This document shows, piece by piece, positions 9,585 through 22,052 of a DNA stretch of 32,397 bases. The translations under genes were made by a program, and so were the position numbers. Below the pieces are notes generated by a model. That model saw only the letters and a list, made by a program, of their open reading frames with translations, was not told the origin of the DNA and searched no databases. Position 1 is the stretch's first letter; each line of letters opens with the position of its first letter. This DNA comes from Pseudonocardia sp. (GTDB lineage Bacteria > Actinomycetota > Actinomycetes > Mycobacteriales > Pseudonocardiaceae): assembly GCF_029263155.1 (NCBI RefSeq), contig NZ_JAJCYB010000096.1, positions 1 through 32,397 on the forward strand, read 5' to 3'.

Positions 9585-10679
9585 TCAGGGCCGGCGCCGC
9601 CCCAGCAGGAACCGGCCACCGAGCATCCCGGCGATCGCGCCGGCACCCAGCAGTCCGGCGGCCGTCGCGCCGTCCGGGCCGGAACGCACAGTGAGCTCGG
9701 AGTGGATCACCGCGGGTCCCGGGACCTCCACCGGCTCCTCCTGCTCGTTGTCCGTCGCCGTGGCCGCCCAAGCCGTCACGAAGAGGATGAACCGGGAGGT
9801 GAAGAACGCGAAGACCATCAACCCGATGAACGGACCGATGATCTGACCGGTGGGCGAGTCCGTGACGGAGGCGAGGTAGATCGTCATGACCTGCTTGAGC
9901 ACCTCGAACCCGATCGCGCCGAGCACGGCGGCCTTCGCCGCGCTGCGCAGCGTGGCGTGCTCGCGGGGCAGCCGGGCGATCACCCACAAGAAGATCAGCC
10001 AGTTGGCGGTCAGGCCGAGCAGGACGCCGAACAGGCCCAGCAGGAACCGCGCCCAACCCTGCTCGGCCAGCCCGACGAACTCCAGGATCGTGCCGGTGAA
10101 ACCGAACACCAGACCGGTGATCGCGAACGAGCCGATCATGGCTGCGCCCAGGCCGACGAGGGTGAGCAGGTCGAACAGTGTCTTCTTGACGATCGGCGGG
10201 ACGGTGGGCGGCTGACCCCACTGCTCGGACAGCGCCTCGCGCAGGTTCGACATCCAGCCGATCCCGGTGTAGAGCGCGCCGAGCAGGCCGATGACCCCGA
10301 TGGTGCCGCGAGAGTCGATCGCGTCGTCGACGATCGGGTTGATCAGGTCGTCCAGCCCGGCCGGGGCGTTGGCACTGATTCCCGCCTTGAGCTGGTCGAG
10401 CAGGTCGGGCTGCAGGAACAGCACGAACCCGAGCGCCGCCACCGAGACCAGGATCAGCGGGAACAGCGCGAGCACGCTGAAGTAGGTGATCGCCGCGGCG
10501 TAGTGGTCCCCGTGCCGCTCGGTGTAGCGCGCCCCGGCGCGGACCAGGTGGTCGAGCCATCCGTACCGCGCACGCAGCTGCTCGAACCTCGTCGGCGCGG
10601 GCGGCTCCTGTGCCTCCGCCGCCTTCGCGCGCACCTCGTCGTCAGCCTTGTCCACAGTGGCGGTGGCCACGCTCGTCAC
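9585..10679 (-). CDS. YihY/BrkB-family inner-membrane protein
   Basis: This 364-residue polytopic membrane protein belongs to the YihY/virulence factor BrkB family (YhjD-like). It has about six membrane helices, with the family stretch AAAITYFSVLALFPLILVS near residue 62 and GWMSNLREALSEQWG near residue 140. It has a charged N-terminal tail and a Gly/Ala-rich C-terminal segment ending GRRRP. Its transport function is not settled in the family. The GTG at 10679 is six bases beyond trpS; a second GTG at 10670 has a better-spaced GAGG and may be the true start. The trpS-yhjD pairing is also found in M. tuberculosis (Rv3336c-Rv3335c). Confidence 0.88.
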   Translation of the reverse strand: MTSVATATVDKADDEVRAKAAEAQEPPAPTRFEQLRARYGWLDHLVRAGARYTERHGDHYAAAITYFSVLALFPLILVSVAALGFVLFLQPDLLDQLKAGISANAPAGLDDLINPIVDDAIDSRGTIGVIGLLGALYTGIGWMSNLREALSEQWGQPPTVPPIVKKTLFDLLTLVGLGAAMIGSFAITGLVFGFTGTILEFVGLAEQGWARFLLGLFGVLLGLTANWLIFLWVIARLPREHATLRSAAKAAVLGAIGFEVLKQVMTIYLASVTDSPTGQIIGPFIGLMVFAFFTSRFILFVTAWAATATDNEQEEPVEVPGPAVIHSELTVRSGPDGATAAGLLGAGAIAGMLGGRFLLGRRRP

Positions 10680-10685
10680 CTCGTC

Positions 10686-13364
<2,679 letters not shown>

Positions 13365-13428
13365 CTCGTCCGCCGGCCCCGACGCGGCGGCCGGGCGCGA
13401 TCCGTCCGAGCTGACCTGCGTGGCCGAA

Positions 13429-13476
13429 CGGAACGTGGTTGCTGTTCGCCCATGATCGAACAGCAACCAGGTTCCG
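13429..13476. terminator. 20-bp-stem hairpin, bidirectional terminator candidate
   Basis: Arms 13429-13448 (begins CGGAACGTGGTTGC) and 13457-13476 (ends GCAACCAGGTTCCG) pair with one mismatch in 20, around the 8-base loop CCCATGAT. It sits after the plus-strand carotenoid oxygenase and directly beyond the stop of the minus-strand 54-residue gene, where it could end both transcripts. Confidence 0.7.
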
Positions 13477-13477
13477 C

Positions 13478-13642
13478 TCACGCGTGATCGGCGTCCTCGG
13501 GCTCCGGTTCCGCCGCCCGCACCACCTCGACCGTGCCGGCGTCGAGGTCGATCGGCCCGAGCCGCCACGGCTGCCCGTCGCCCGCCTCGGCGGCCTCGTC
13601 GAGGACCTTCGGCCCCGGGAACATCTCGCCCAGCACGCCCAT
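13478..13642 (-). CDS. 54-residue DUF6191-like small protein
   Basis: A short open frame begins with ATG at 13642 and ends at TGA (13478-13480). The product starts MGVLGEMFPGPKVLDEAAEA, continues with GPIDLDAGTVEVVR and ends in an acidic tail (AEPEPEDADHA). The pattern of a Met/Leu/Phe-Pro-Gly start followed by GP(I/V)DLD(A/S)G resembles the small DUF6191 actinobacterial proteins. An AGGG stretch lies about nine bases upstream. No membrane segment or catalytic motif is seen. The gene lies between two large palindromes, so it must have a promoter in the 17-base gap or be read through from fbiC. The coding pattern is good, but without a homology search I hold it at moderate confidence. Confidence 0.6.
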   Translation of the reverse strand: MGVLGEMFPGPKVLDEAAEAGDGQPWRLGPIDLDAGTVEVVRAAEPEPEDADHA

Positions 13643-13659
13643 GGGCCCACCCTACGCGC

Positions 13660-13712
13660 GCGACGAACGGCACTCCGGGCCACTCGGAGTGGACGGGAGT
13701 GCCGTTCGTCGC
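13660..13712. terminator. 53-bp near-perfect palindrome after fbiC
   Basis: The first 17 bases (13660-13676, GCGACGAACGGCACTCC) pair perfectly with 13696-13712. The centre pairs as well, giving 24 of 26 pairs around a single central base. It begins four bases beyond the fbiC stop codon, so it is a strong candidate terminator for fbiC. Its length and symmetry also suit a cruciform or a repeat-type element. Confidence 0.7.
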
Positions 13713-13716
13713 CCGG

Positions 13717-16293
13717 TCAGGCCGTGGTGAGGGGGAGCAGGCGCGGCGGTGCGTGCCCTGCGGGCTCCAGGCGCGCCGGTTGCCCGGCGTAGGTCGTCGT
13801 GCGTTGCCGCACCGGGCGGCCGGCCGCCGCCGCGATCGCCGTCAACTCCGTCACCGTGCGGGCGCTGCCGTTCTCCGAGCCGGCCATCCGGCTGATCGTC
13901 TCCTCCATCAGCGTGCCGCCCATGTCGTCGGCACCGCCGCGCAGGATGTCGGCCGACAGCGCGTCGCCGAGCTTCACCCACGAGCACTGGACGTGGTCGA
14001 TGCGGCCGTGCAGGGCGAGCCGGGCGACGGCGTGCACGGCGCGGTTGTCGCGTTCGGTGGGGCCGGGGCGGGCAAGGCCCGCGAGGTAGATGGGCGCGTT
14101 GTGGTGCACGAACGGCAGCGGCACGAACTCGGTGAAGCCGCCGCTCTCGTCCTGCTGCCGGGCCAGGGTGCGCAGGTGCCCGAGCCAGTGCCGCGGCTCG
14201 TCGACGTGGCCGTACATCATCGTGGAGCTCGACGGGATGCCGAGCCGGTGAGCGGTGCCGACGACCTCCAGCCACTGCGCCGCGGGAAGCTTGCCCTTCG
14301 TCAGCACCCAGCGCACCTCGTCGTCGAGGATCTCCGCGGCCGTGCCGGGGATCGAGCCCAGCCCGGCGTCCCGCAGCTCGGTGAGCCATTCCTCGATCGA
14401 GACGCCCGCCTTGGCCGCGGCGGACACGATCTCCATCGGGGAGAACGCGTGCACGTGCATGCCGGGTACGGCGGCCTTCACCGCGCGCACGAGATCGGCG
14501 TAGAAGGTGACCGGCAGCTGCGGGTCGATCCCGCCCTGCACGCACACCTCGGTGGCGCCGTCGGCCGCCGCCTCCACCGCCCGGGCCGCGACCTCGTCGA
14601 GGGAGAGCCGGAACGCGTCGGCGTCGCGCTCGCGCTGGGCGAACGCGCAGAACCGGCAGCCGACGTAGCACACGTTCGAGAAGTTGATGTTGCGGTTGAC
14701 GACGTAGGTCACCTCGTCGCCGACGACGTCGCGGCGCAGGTCGTCGGCGAGCCGGGCCAGCTCGTCGAGCGCGGGCCCCTCGGCCAGCACCAGCGCCATG
14801 GCGGCGTCGGCGTGGGCCGGGTCCAGCAGCGCCGCCGGGTCGGCGGCGGCGAGCGCGAGCCCGGCGCGGACGTCGGAGTCCAGCCGGACCGGGGCGGCCT
14901 GCCGGTAGGCGGCGAGCTCCTCCTTGAGCGACTCCCAGTCGCCGTAGACGGACTCGAAGTCGCCGCGCCGGTCGTCGGTGCGGCCGGTCGTGTCGATCGA
15001 GCTGTGCAGATCGGTGCGGCCGGAGGAGGCGAACCCGCCGTCGGGCTCCTGCCACGGCCGTCCCGCGACGACGGCGCTCTCGTTCGCCAGCCCGTCCTCA
15101 CCGGCCAGCGCCGCGACGTGCGCGTGCAGCCGCGTGTCGATCCACGGCGACCCGGCCAGCACGTACCTCGGGTACGCCGTGAGCCGCTCGCGCAGCACGA
15201 ACCCGGCGGCCGCCGAGCGCGTGGCCAGCTCGTCGATCACCGGCCACGGCCGCTCGGGGTTGACGTGGTCGGCCGTGACGGGTGAGACCCCGCCCCAGTC
15301 GTCGATGCCGGCGCGCAGCATCAGCTCGAACTCCTCGCCGACCAGGTTCGGCGGCGCCTGCACCCGCATCCGCGGGCCCAGCACGATCCGGGTGACGGCG
15401 ATGGTGGCGGCGAGGTCGTCCAGGTCGGCGTCGGGGTCGTTGCGCATCGCCGTGTCGGGCTTCGCCCGGAAGTTCTGGACGATCACCTCCTGCACGTGCT
15501 CGTGCGCCCGGGCCGCCGCCCGGATCGCGAAGATCGACTCGGCGCGCTCGACCCGGTTCTCCCCGATCCCGATGAGGATCCCCGTGGTGAACGGGACACC
15601 GACGCGTCCGGCGTCGGTCAGCGTGCGCAGCCGGACCGCGGGCTCCTTGTCGGGGCTGCCGTAGTGCGGGCCACCGGGCTCGCTCCACAGCCGCGTGGCC
15701 GTGGTCTCCAGCATCATCCCCATGCTCGGGGCCACGGGCTTGAGCCGCGTGAGCTCCTCCCAGCTCAGCACGCCCGGGTTCAGGTGCGGCAGCAGCCCGG
15801 TCTCCTCCAGCACCGCGATCGCGCAGGCGCGCACGTAGTCCAGCGTGGAGTCGTAGCCGCGGGCCTCGAGCCACTCCCGGGCGGCGGGCCAGCGCTCCTC
15901 GGGGCGGTCGCCGAGGGTGAACAGCGCCTCCTTGCAGCCGGCCGCGGCCCCGGCACGGGCGATCTCCAGCACCTCGTCGCGCTCCAGGAACGCGGCCGGC
16001 AGCCGGTGCGGGACGGTGGCGAAGGTGCAGTAGTGGCAGCGGTCGCGGCACAGCCGGGTCAGCGGGATGAACACCTTGCGCGAATAGGTGACGACGCCCG
16101 GTCGCCCCTCGGCGAGCAGCCCCGCGTCCCGCACCCGGGACGCCGCGGCGAGCAGCTCGTCGAGCTGCTCACCACGCGCGGCGAGCAGGACCGCGGCCTC
16201 GGTGACGTCGAGGGTGGCACCGTCGCGGACCCGGCGCAGCGCCCGTCGCAGTGACGCGGCGGTGGGGGCGGGCTCGGGGAGCTGATCGGCCAT
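13717..16293 (-). CDS. fbiC: two-domain FO synthase (CofG-CofH fusion), F420 biosynthesis
   Basis: This 858-residue bifunctional radical-SAM enzyme joins 5-amino-6-ribitylamino-uracil and tyrosine to make FO, the deazaflavin core of coenzyme F420. The N-terminal CofG half carries the CX3CX2C cluster motif CRDRCHYC (Cys82, Cys86, Cys89). The C-terminal CofH half carries CYVGCRFC (Cys542, Cys546, Cys549). Both 4Fe-4S sites are intact, and the order and length match FbiC of mycobacteria (about 856 residues). The ATG at 16293 begins MADQLPEP; the longer upstream frame has no coding character. A large palindrome follows the stop. Its presence implies F420-dependent redox chemistry in this organism. 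Confidence 0.96.
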   Translation of the reverse strand: MADQLPEPAPTAASLRRALRRVRDGATLDVTEAAVLLAARGEQLDELLAAASRVRDAGLLAEGRPGVVTYSRKVFIPLTRLCRDRCHYCTFATVPHRLPAAFLERDEVLEIARAGAAAGCKEALFTLGDRPEERWPAAREWLEARGYDSTLDYVRACAIAVLEETGLLPHLNPGVLSWEELTRLKPVAPSMGMMLETTATRLWSEPGGPHYGSPDKEPAVRLRTLTDAGRVGVPFTTGILIGIGENRVERAESIFAIRAAARAHEHVQEVIVQNFRAKPDTAMRNDPDADLDDLAATIAVTRIVLGPRMRVQAPPNLVGEEFELMLRAGIDDWGGVSPVTADHVNPERPWPVIDELATRSAAAGFVLRERLTAYPRYVLAGSPWIDTRLHAHVAALAGEDGLANESAVVAGRPWQEPDGGFASSGRTDLHSSIDTTGRTDDRRGDFESVYGDWESLKEELAAYRQAAPVRLDSDVRAGLALAAADPAALLDPAHADAAMALVLAEGPALDELARLADDLRRDVVGDEVTYVVNRNINFSNVCYVGCRFCAFAQRERDADAFRLSLDEVAARAVEAAADGATEVCVQGGIDPQLPVTFYADLVRAVKAAVPGMHVHAFSPMEIVSAAAKAGVSIEEWLTELRDAGLGSIPGTAAEILDDEVRWVLTKGKLPAAQWLEVVGTAHRLGIPSSSTMMYGHVDEPRHWLGHLRTLARQQDESGGFTEFVPLPFVHHNAPIYLAGLARPGPTERDNRAVHAVARLALHGRIDHVQCSWVKLGDALSADILRGGADDMGGTLMEETISRMAGSENGSARTVTELTAIAAAAGRPVRQRTTTYAGQPARLEPAGHAPPRLLPLTTA

Positions 16294-16503
16294 ACCCGAG
16301 ACAGTAGGTCGCGCAGCGGCCCGAGGTCGACAGTCGCCCGCACCGTCCTGGGCACAGGGACCGGTGGCGGTGTCCGCTCGGCACCTGCAGCGGGCGCGGC
16401 GGACGGGGGGTGGGCCAACGGTGCTGGTCGGGCCCCGTCCTCGCGGGTTCGCCCGCCACCGCGCCACCGACAGGGCCGGTCGAGGTGAGCGTGGTCACCC
16501 CGG

Positions 16504-17010
16504 CTACGCGACGTCCGCGGGCGTGCCACCGGTCACCGCGCGCAGCTCGGCGAACGTGCTGGGGAACACCGAGTGCGGGATGCCGGCGGCCGCCCACACC
16601 TCGTCGAACGCCTCCAGCGCACGGTCGACGAGCGTGCGCAGCGGCACCGGATGGCCCAGCGGGGCGACCCCGCCGATGGCCTGGCCGGTGGCGGCGCGGA
16701 CGAACTCCGGTGTCGCCCGGCGCACCCGCTGCACCGCGAGCAGCGCGGCGACCTTCCCGGTGTCCACCCGGTGCGCCCCGGAGGTCAGTACCAGCAGCGG
16801 CTCGCCGTCACCGCCCTGCGTGGTCATCTCGAAGACCAGCGAGTTGGCGATCTGCCCGACCTCGACGCCCAGTGCGGCGGCCGCCGCGGCCGCGGTCGTC
16901 ACGGCGTCGGGCAGGACCTGCAGGCGCGCGACCCGGACCGGATCCGCGCCCGCGGCGAGCAGGGCGGCGGTGACGAGCTCGACGTTGCGGTGCACGGCCC
17001 ATCCGACCAC
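16504..17010 (-). CDS. YbaK/EbsC-family aminoacyl-tRNA deacylase
   Basis: This 168-residue protein has the YbaK fold, which hydrolyses mischarged aminoacyl-tRNAs (for example Cys-tRNA-Pro). Family marks are VGQIANSLVFEM near residue 51 and the glycine loop GQAIGGVAPLGHP near 109-121. At the position where many editing YbaK enzymes have Lys (K-S/T-L-V) this protein reads Asn (ANSLVF), so its specificity may differ. The GTG at 17010 starts four bases after the TGA of the kinase gene begins, suggesting re-initiation; a later GTG (VHRNVELV) is also possible. About 210 bases (16294-16503) separate it from fbiC, and nothing recognisable lies there. Confidence 0.88.
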   Translation of the reverse strand: MVGWAVHRNVELVTAALLAAGADPVRVARLQVLPDAVTTAAAAAAALGVEVGQIANSLVFEMTTQGGDGEPLLVLTSGAHRVDTGKVAALLAVQRVRRATPEFVRAATGQAIGGVAPLGHPVPLRTLVDRALEAFDEVWAAAGIPHSVFPSTFAELRAVTGGTPADVA

Positions 17011-17013
17011 GGC

Positions 17014-18453
17014 TCACCCGACCTCGGCGACGCGGCTCCCGGTGAGCTGGGTGCCGTCGGCGTTGGTCAGGAAGCAGGAGACGCTGCGCTCCCCGAAGCT
17101 CGGGGAGCCGGACGTGGCGGTGTTGCGCACGAACTCCCCCTCGGAGGGCAGCAGCGCGATGACGGCGAGCCGGTCCTTGCCGTCCTCGACGATCTGGCCG
17201 GACTCGAACAGCATCGCGCACGCCGTGGCCGCGAACTCGTCGATGCGCCGCGGGTAGGGCACGTCGCGGGACGTGGCGACGGTGTCCCACTCGGCGAACA
17301 GCTCCGCGACGTGCGGGTTGGTGCAGGTGACCGAGGCCGACGAGCCGATCTGCACGCCGGGCCCGGGCAACACGTTCACGCAGGCCGAGCCGATCGAGCC
17401 CGAGTAGTCGTAGACGGGCAGGTCACCGCCCTGTCCGTAGGTCAGCGTGGTGACGTCCGGCCGTCCCGACCCGGCCAGCCCGAACCCGCCGACCAGGCCC
17501 GCGACCAGGCCGAGCACCAGCCCCGCGGCGAGCGCGATGCCCACCCACCTCCAGGGCCGCTGCCGCACCGGCGCCACGAGCCGGCTGGTGACCGGCGTGG
17601 TCACGGTGTTCCCGGTGGACGGATCGGGAGCGCCGTTCGACGACACCGCCAGCAGCGCCGCGGCCTGCATCCCGGTCAGCCTGGCCTGCGGCGCCCGCTG
17701 CAGCAGTCCGGTGATCACCGAACCGAGCGGGCCGCGGGTGCGGGTGGGGGGAGGATCGGAGTGCAGCACGGCCGAGATGGTGGCCGCGGTGGACTCCCGG
17801 TCGAACGGCCCGACGCCCTGCACGGCGCAGAACAGCGTGGCGCCGACGGCCCACAGGTCGTCGGCGGGGCTGACCGAACCGCTCTCCAGCCGCTCGGGGG
17901 ACATGTAGCCGGGCGACCCGATCAGGGCCCCGGTGCCGGTCAGCCGCGGGTCGTCCGCGGCCTGCGCGATCCCGAAGTCGGTGAGCTTGACCCGGCCGCC
18001 GGGCCCGAGCATCACGTTGCTGGGCTTGACGTCACGGTGCACCACGCCGCTGTCGTGGGCCACCCGCAGCGCCGCGATCAGCTGCTGCCCCACGGCCGTG
18101 GCGGCGCGCTCGTCCAGCGGTCCCGACGCGGCGACGACGTCGGCGAGCGTGCGGGCCTCGATCAGCTCCATGACGATGTGGTCGACGCCGTTGTCGGTGA
18201 CCACGTCGTAGACGGTGACGATCCCGGGGTCGTTGAGCCGCCCCGCGGTGCGGGCCTCGCGCAGCAGCCGCTCGCGGAACAGCAGCCGCTCGGCGGGCGG
18301 GATCCCGTCGGGCAGGTGCAGCTCCTTGACGGCGACGTGGCGGCCCATCACGCGGTCCTCGGCGCGCCAGACGATGCCCATCCCGCCTCGGCCCAGCTCG
18401 GCGAGCACGACGTAGCGGCCGCCGATGACCCTCGTGGGACTGATCGGGTTCAC
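17014..18453 (-). CDS. receptor Ser/Thr protein kinase with Septum_form-like outer domain
   Basis: This 479-residue PknB-type kinase has one membrane helix. The kinase domain has the Gly loop LGRGGMGIV (20-28), ATP-binding Lys43 in VAVKEL, HRDVKPSN (catalytic Asp141), DFG (159-161) and an activation loop ending GYMSPER. After a Ser/Thr/Pro linker a membrane helix spans about 303-327. The outer part contains four cysteines (358, 377, 412, 460) and the pattern VTCTNPHVAELFA, then SVSCFLTNADGTQLTGS, which resembles Septum_form (DUF4190-associated) sensor domains. No PASTA repeats occur. The GTG at 18453 has GGGAG ten bases upstream. It sits between an SH3-like protein gene and the YbaK gene, all on one strand. 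Confidence 0.93.
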   Translation of the reverse strand: MNPISPTRVIGGRYVVLAELGRGGMGIVWRAEDRVMGRHVAVKELHLPDGIPPAERLLFRERLLREARTAGRLNDPGIVTVYDVVTDNGVDHIVMELIEARTLADVVAASGPLDERAATAVGQQLIAALRVAHDSGVVHRDVKPSNVMLGPGGRVKLTDFGIAQAADDPRLTGTGALIGSPGYMSPERLESGSVSPADDLWAVGATLFCAVQGVGPFDRESTAATISAVLHSDPPPTRTRGPLGSVITGLLQRAPQARLTGMQAAALLAVSSNGAPDPSTGNTVTTPVTSRLVAPVRQRPWRWVGIALAAGLVLGLVAGLVGGFGLAGSGRPDVTTLTYGQGGDLPVYDYSGSIGSACVNVLPGPGVQIGSSASVTCTNPHVAELFAEWDTVATSRDVPYPRRIDEFAATACAMLFESGQIVEDGKDRLAVIALLPSEGEFVRNTATSGSPSFGERSVSCFLTNADGTQLTGSRVAEVG

Positions 18454-18516
18454 GACGCCCAGACTCCCACAGCGCCGGAACCGCACAGCGCCCGAGATCG
18501 TCCGGGCCGTGATCCC

Positions 18517-18852
18517 TCAGCCGCAGTCGGTGCCCGGCACGGGCGTCAGGAACTGGTCGGCCACGAAGCTGCCGTCCTCCAGTTCCCGGAACCCGTCGGT
18601 GACCTCGCGGGTGCCGTCCACCAGCTCGCCGCGGGCCAGCGTGCCGATCAGCTCGGCCTCCTGGGCGGGCCCGGCGCGGACGTTGAGCTGGTCGGTCGTG
18701 ACCTCCAGCTGGCAGCCCGTGGAACCGTCCGCCCGGGCCACCTCGACGCCGCCGCGCTCGATCAGGGCGACCGTCGCGAGCACGACGCCGAGGATCAGCA
18801 CGAACGTCCAGCTGCGGTAGCTGGGACGCTTCAGGGTGAGCTTGGGGGGCAT
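18517..18852 (-). CDS. membrane-anchored SH3-like (SH3b) domain protein
   Basis: This 111-residue protein has a basic N-terminus (MPPKLTLKRPSYRS), one membrane helix (about 15-33, TFVLILGVVLATVALI) and a small outer domain. The stretch LNVRAGPAQEAELIGTLARGELV is the classic bacterial SH3 (SH3_3) core, a fold that often binds peptidoglycan or wall peptides. A pair of cysteines (in STGCQLEV and at the C-terminal TDCG) may form a disulfide. ATG 18852 follows GGGAG with short spacing. It is the first gene of the kinase cluster, 63 bases before the kinase, so it may act in the same wall-sensing pathway; that link is inference. Confidence 0.8.
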   Translation of the reverse strand: MPPKLTLKRPSYRSWTFVLILGVVLATVALIERGGVEVARADGSTGCQLEVTTDQLNVRAGPAQEAELIGTLARGELVDGTREVTDGFRELEDGSFVADQFLTPVPGTDCG

Positions 18853-18929
18853 CGAACTCCCGAGGACGAGTGGCACCTCACGGTAGCCGCCCGGCGCCGC
18901 GATGCCCACCGGACGCGCCAGGCTGCACG

Positions 18930-18957
18930 TCGACAGGACAGGCGTACGGGATAGCGT
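18930..18957 (+). promoter_or_regulatory. candidate sigma-A promoter for isocitrate dehydrogenase
   Basis: TCGACA (18930-18935) and TAGCGT (18952-18957), separated by 16 bases, resemble actinobacterial -35 and -10 boxes (TTGACA-like and TANNNT). A transcript would begin near 18964, about 40 bases before the ATG chosen for icd. It lies in the gap shared with the divergent SH3-domain gene. Confidence 0.35.
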
Positions 18958-19003
18958 GTCGGCACACGTGAACCCGAGCATCGAGGGCAGGCCGGAGCAG
19001 AAG

Positions 19004-21181
<2,178 letters not shown>

Positions 21182-21187
21182 GGGGTT

Positions 21188-21251
21188 CTCGCGCGCTGAA
21201 CCGGGTTTCGCGGGGCGCCGGCACCGCGCGAGACCCGGTTCGGTGCGCGAG
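21188..21251 (+). terminator. 25-bp-stem hairpin after isocitrate dehydrogenase
   Basis: Arms 21188-21212 and 21227-21251 pair over 25 positions as RNA (22 Watson-Crick, three G-U), around a 14-base loop. The outer base is CTCGCGC/GCGCGAG. It starts seven bases after the icd stop and ends 22 bases before vapB, separating the two units. Confidence 0.75.
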
Positions 21252-21254
21252 TCG

Positions 21255-21276
21255 GTGATGTATGTTGTGATGTATG
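21255..21276 (+). promoter_or_regulatory. putative vapBC promoter/operator with direct repeat
   Basis: A small AT-rich island contains the 10-base word GTGATGTATG twice (21255-21264 and 21267-21276), 12 bases apart; the second copy includes the vapB ATG. TATGTT (21261-21266) matches a TANNNT -10 box placed seven bases before the ATG. With no ribosome-binding site visible, a leaderless transcript is likely. The repeat is a candidate site for VapB autoregulation. Confidence 0.45.
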
Positions 21277-21531
21277 AATCGCACCAACATCTACCTCACC
21301 GACGAGCAGCGGGAGCAGCTCGACGCCCGCGCCCGCGCCGAGGGGATGTCCCGCGCGGAGCTCATCCGGCGGGTGCTCGACCGCGCGCTGCACGGGGAGT
21401 CCGACCGCCTCACCGCCGACCTGGCCGCGATCACCGGCTCCTTCGGCGCGCTGGCCGACGACGGGGTCGAGTTCGACCGGGGCGACGGGGCCCGCGGTGC
21501 GCACCTGGAGCGGATCGCCGGCCGGCGATGA
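21274..21531 (+). CDS. vapB: VapB-type ribbon-helix-helix antitoxin
   Basis: This 85-residue protein has an N-terminal ribbon-helix-helix DNA-binding domain: strand TNIYLTDEQ followed by helices QLDARARAEGMSRAELIRRVLDRAL. The acidic C-terminal part (DDGVEFDRGDG) would bind and block the toxin. It should both neutralise VapC and repress its own promoter. The ATG at 21274 has no ribosome-binding site, consistent with leaderless translation. The stop overlaps the toxin start as ATGA, the usual arrangement for tightly coupled toxin-antitoxin pairs. Confidence 0.9.
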   Translation: MNRTNIYLTDEQREQLDARARAEGMSRAELIRRVLDRALHGESDRLTADLAAITGSFGALADDGVEFDRGDGARGAHLERIAGRR

Positions 21532-21911
21532 TCCTGGTCGACTCCGACGTCCTGATCGCCCACCTCCGCGGTGTCCCGGCAGCCGGGGACTGGCTCACCG
21601 ACGCCCGCCGACGCACCGGGCCGCTGGCGGTGAGCGTGGTGTCGGTCGCGGAGATCACCGGCGGCATGCGGTCGGGCGAGCGCCGCGAGGTGACGCGCCT
21701 GCTCGACTCGCTGCAGTCCCTCGCCGTCGACGACGCGGTGGCCCGCCGCGGGGGCGAGCTCCGCCGTCGTTTCCGGCGCTCGCACGCCGCGATCGGCATC
21801 GCCGACTACCTGATCGCGGCGACGGCGCAGACCCACGGTTGCGAGCTCGCCACGCTGAACGTGCGGCACTTCCCGATGTTCGACGACCTGGCGGCCCCGT
21901 TCGCCGTCTGA
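21528..21911 (+). CDS. vapC: VapC-type PIN-domain ribonuclease toxin
   Basis: This 127-residue PIN-domain protein is predicted to cut RNA (VapC toxins often target tRNA or rRNA loops). The acidic metal-binding residues are in place: Asp5 (ILVDSDVLI), Glu42 (VAEITGG) and Asp93 (GIADYLIAA), followed by the polar Asn111 (LNVRHFP). The length is normal and nothing is broken, so the toxin is probably active. It is translated from the ATG overlapping the vapB stop. The other in-frame start at 21243 lies in the hairpin region and is not used. Confidence 0.92.
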   Translation: MILVDSDVLIAHLRGVPAAGDWLTDARRRTGPLAVSVVSVAEITGGMRSGERREVTRLLDSLQSLAVDDAVARRGGELRRRFRRSHAAIGIADYLIAATAQTHGCELATLNVRHFPMFDDLAAPFAV

Positions 21912-21964
21912 CGCACCCGCGAGGTTCGCGGTGCCTCGGTCGGGGAGCGGCGCCCGATCCGGAG

Positions 21965-21991
21965 GGGGCTCCCGAGGTCGGGCGGAGCCCC
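21965..21991 (+). terminator. probable vapBC terminator hairpin
   Basis: GGGGCT (21965-21970) pairs with AGCCCC (21986-21991), and the inner CCCGA (21971-21975) pairs with TCGGG (21978-21982), with a CGG bulge on one side. It lies 54 bases after the vapC stop, in the 141-base gap before the ABC-2 operon. Confidence 0.45.
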
Positions 21992-22052
21992 GATCACGGC
22001 CGCCGCGGTGGCCGCGGATAACCGGTTGCCCACGGCCGTAACTTGGGAAGAC

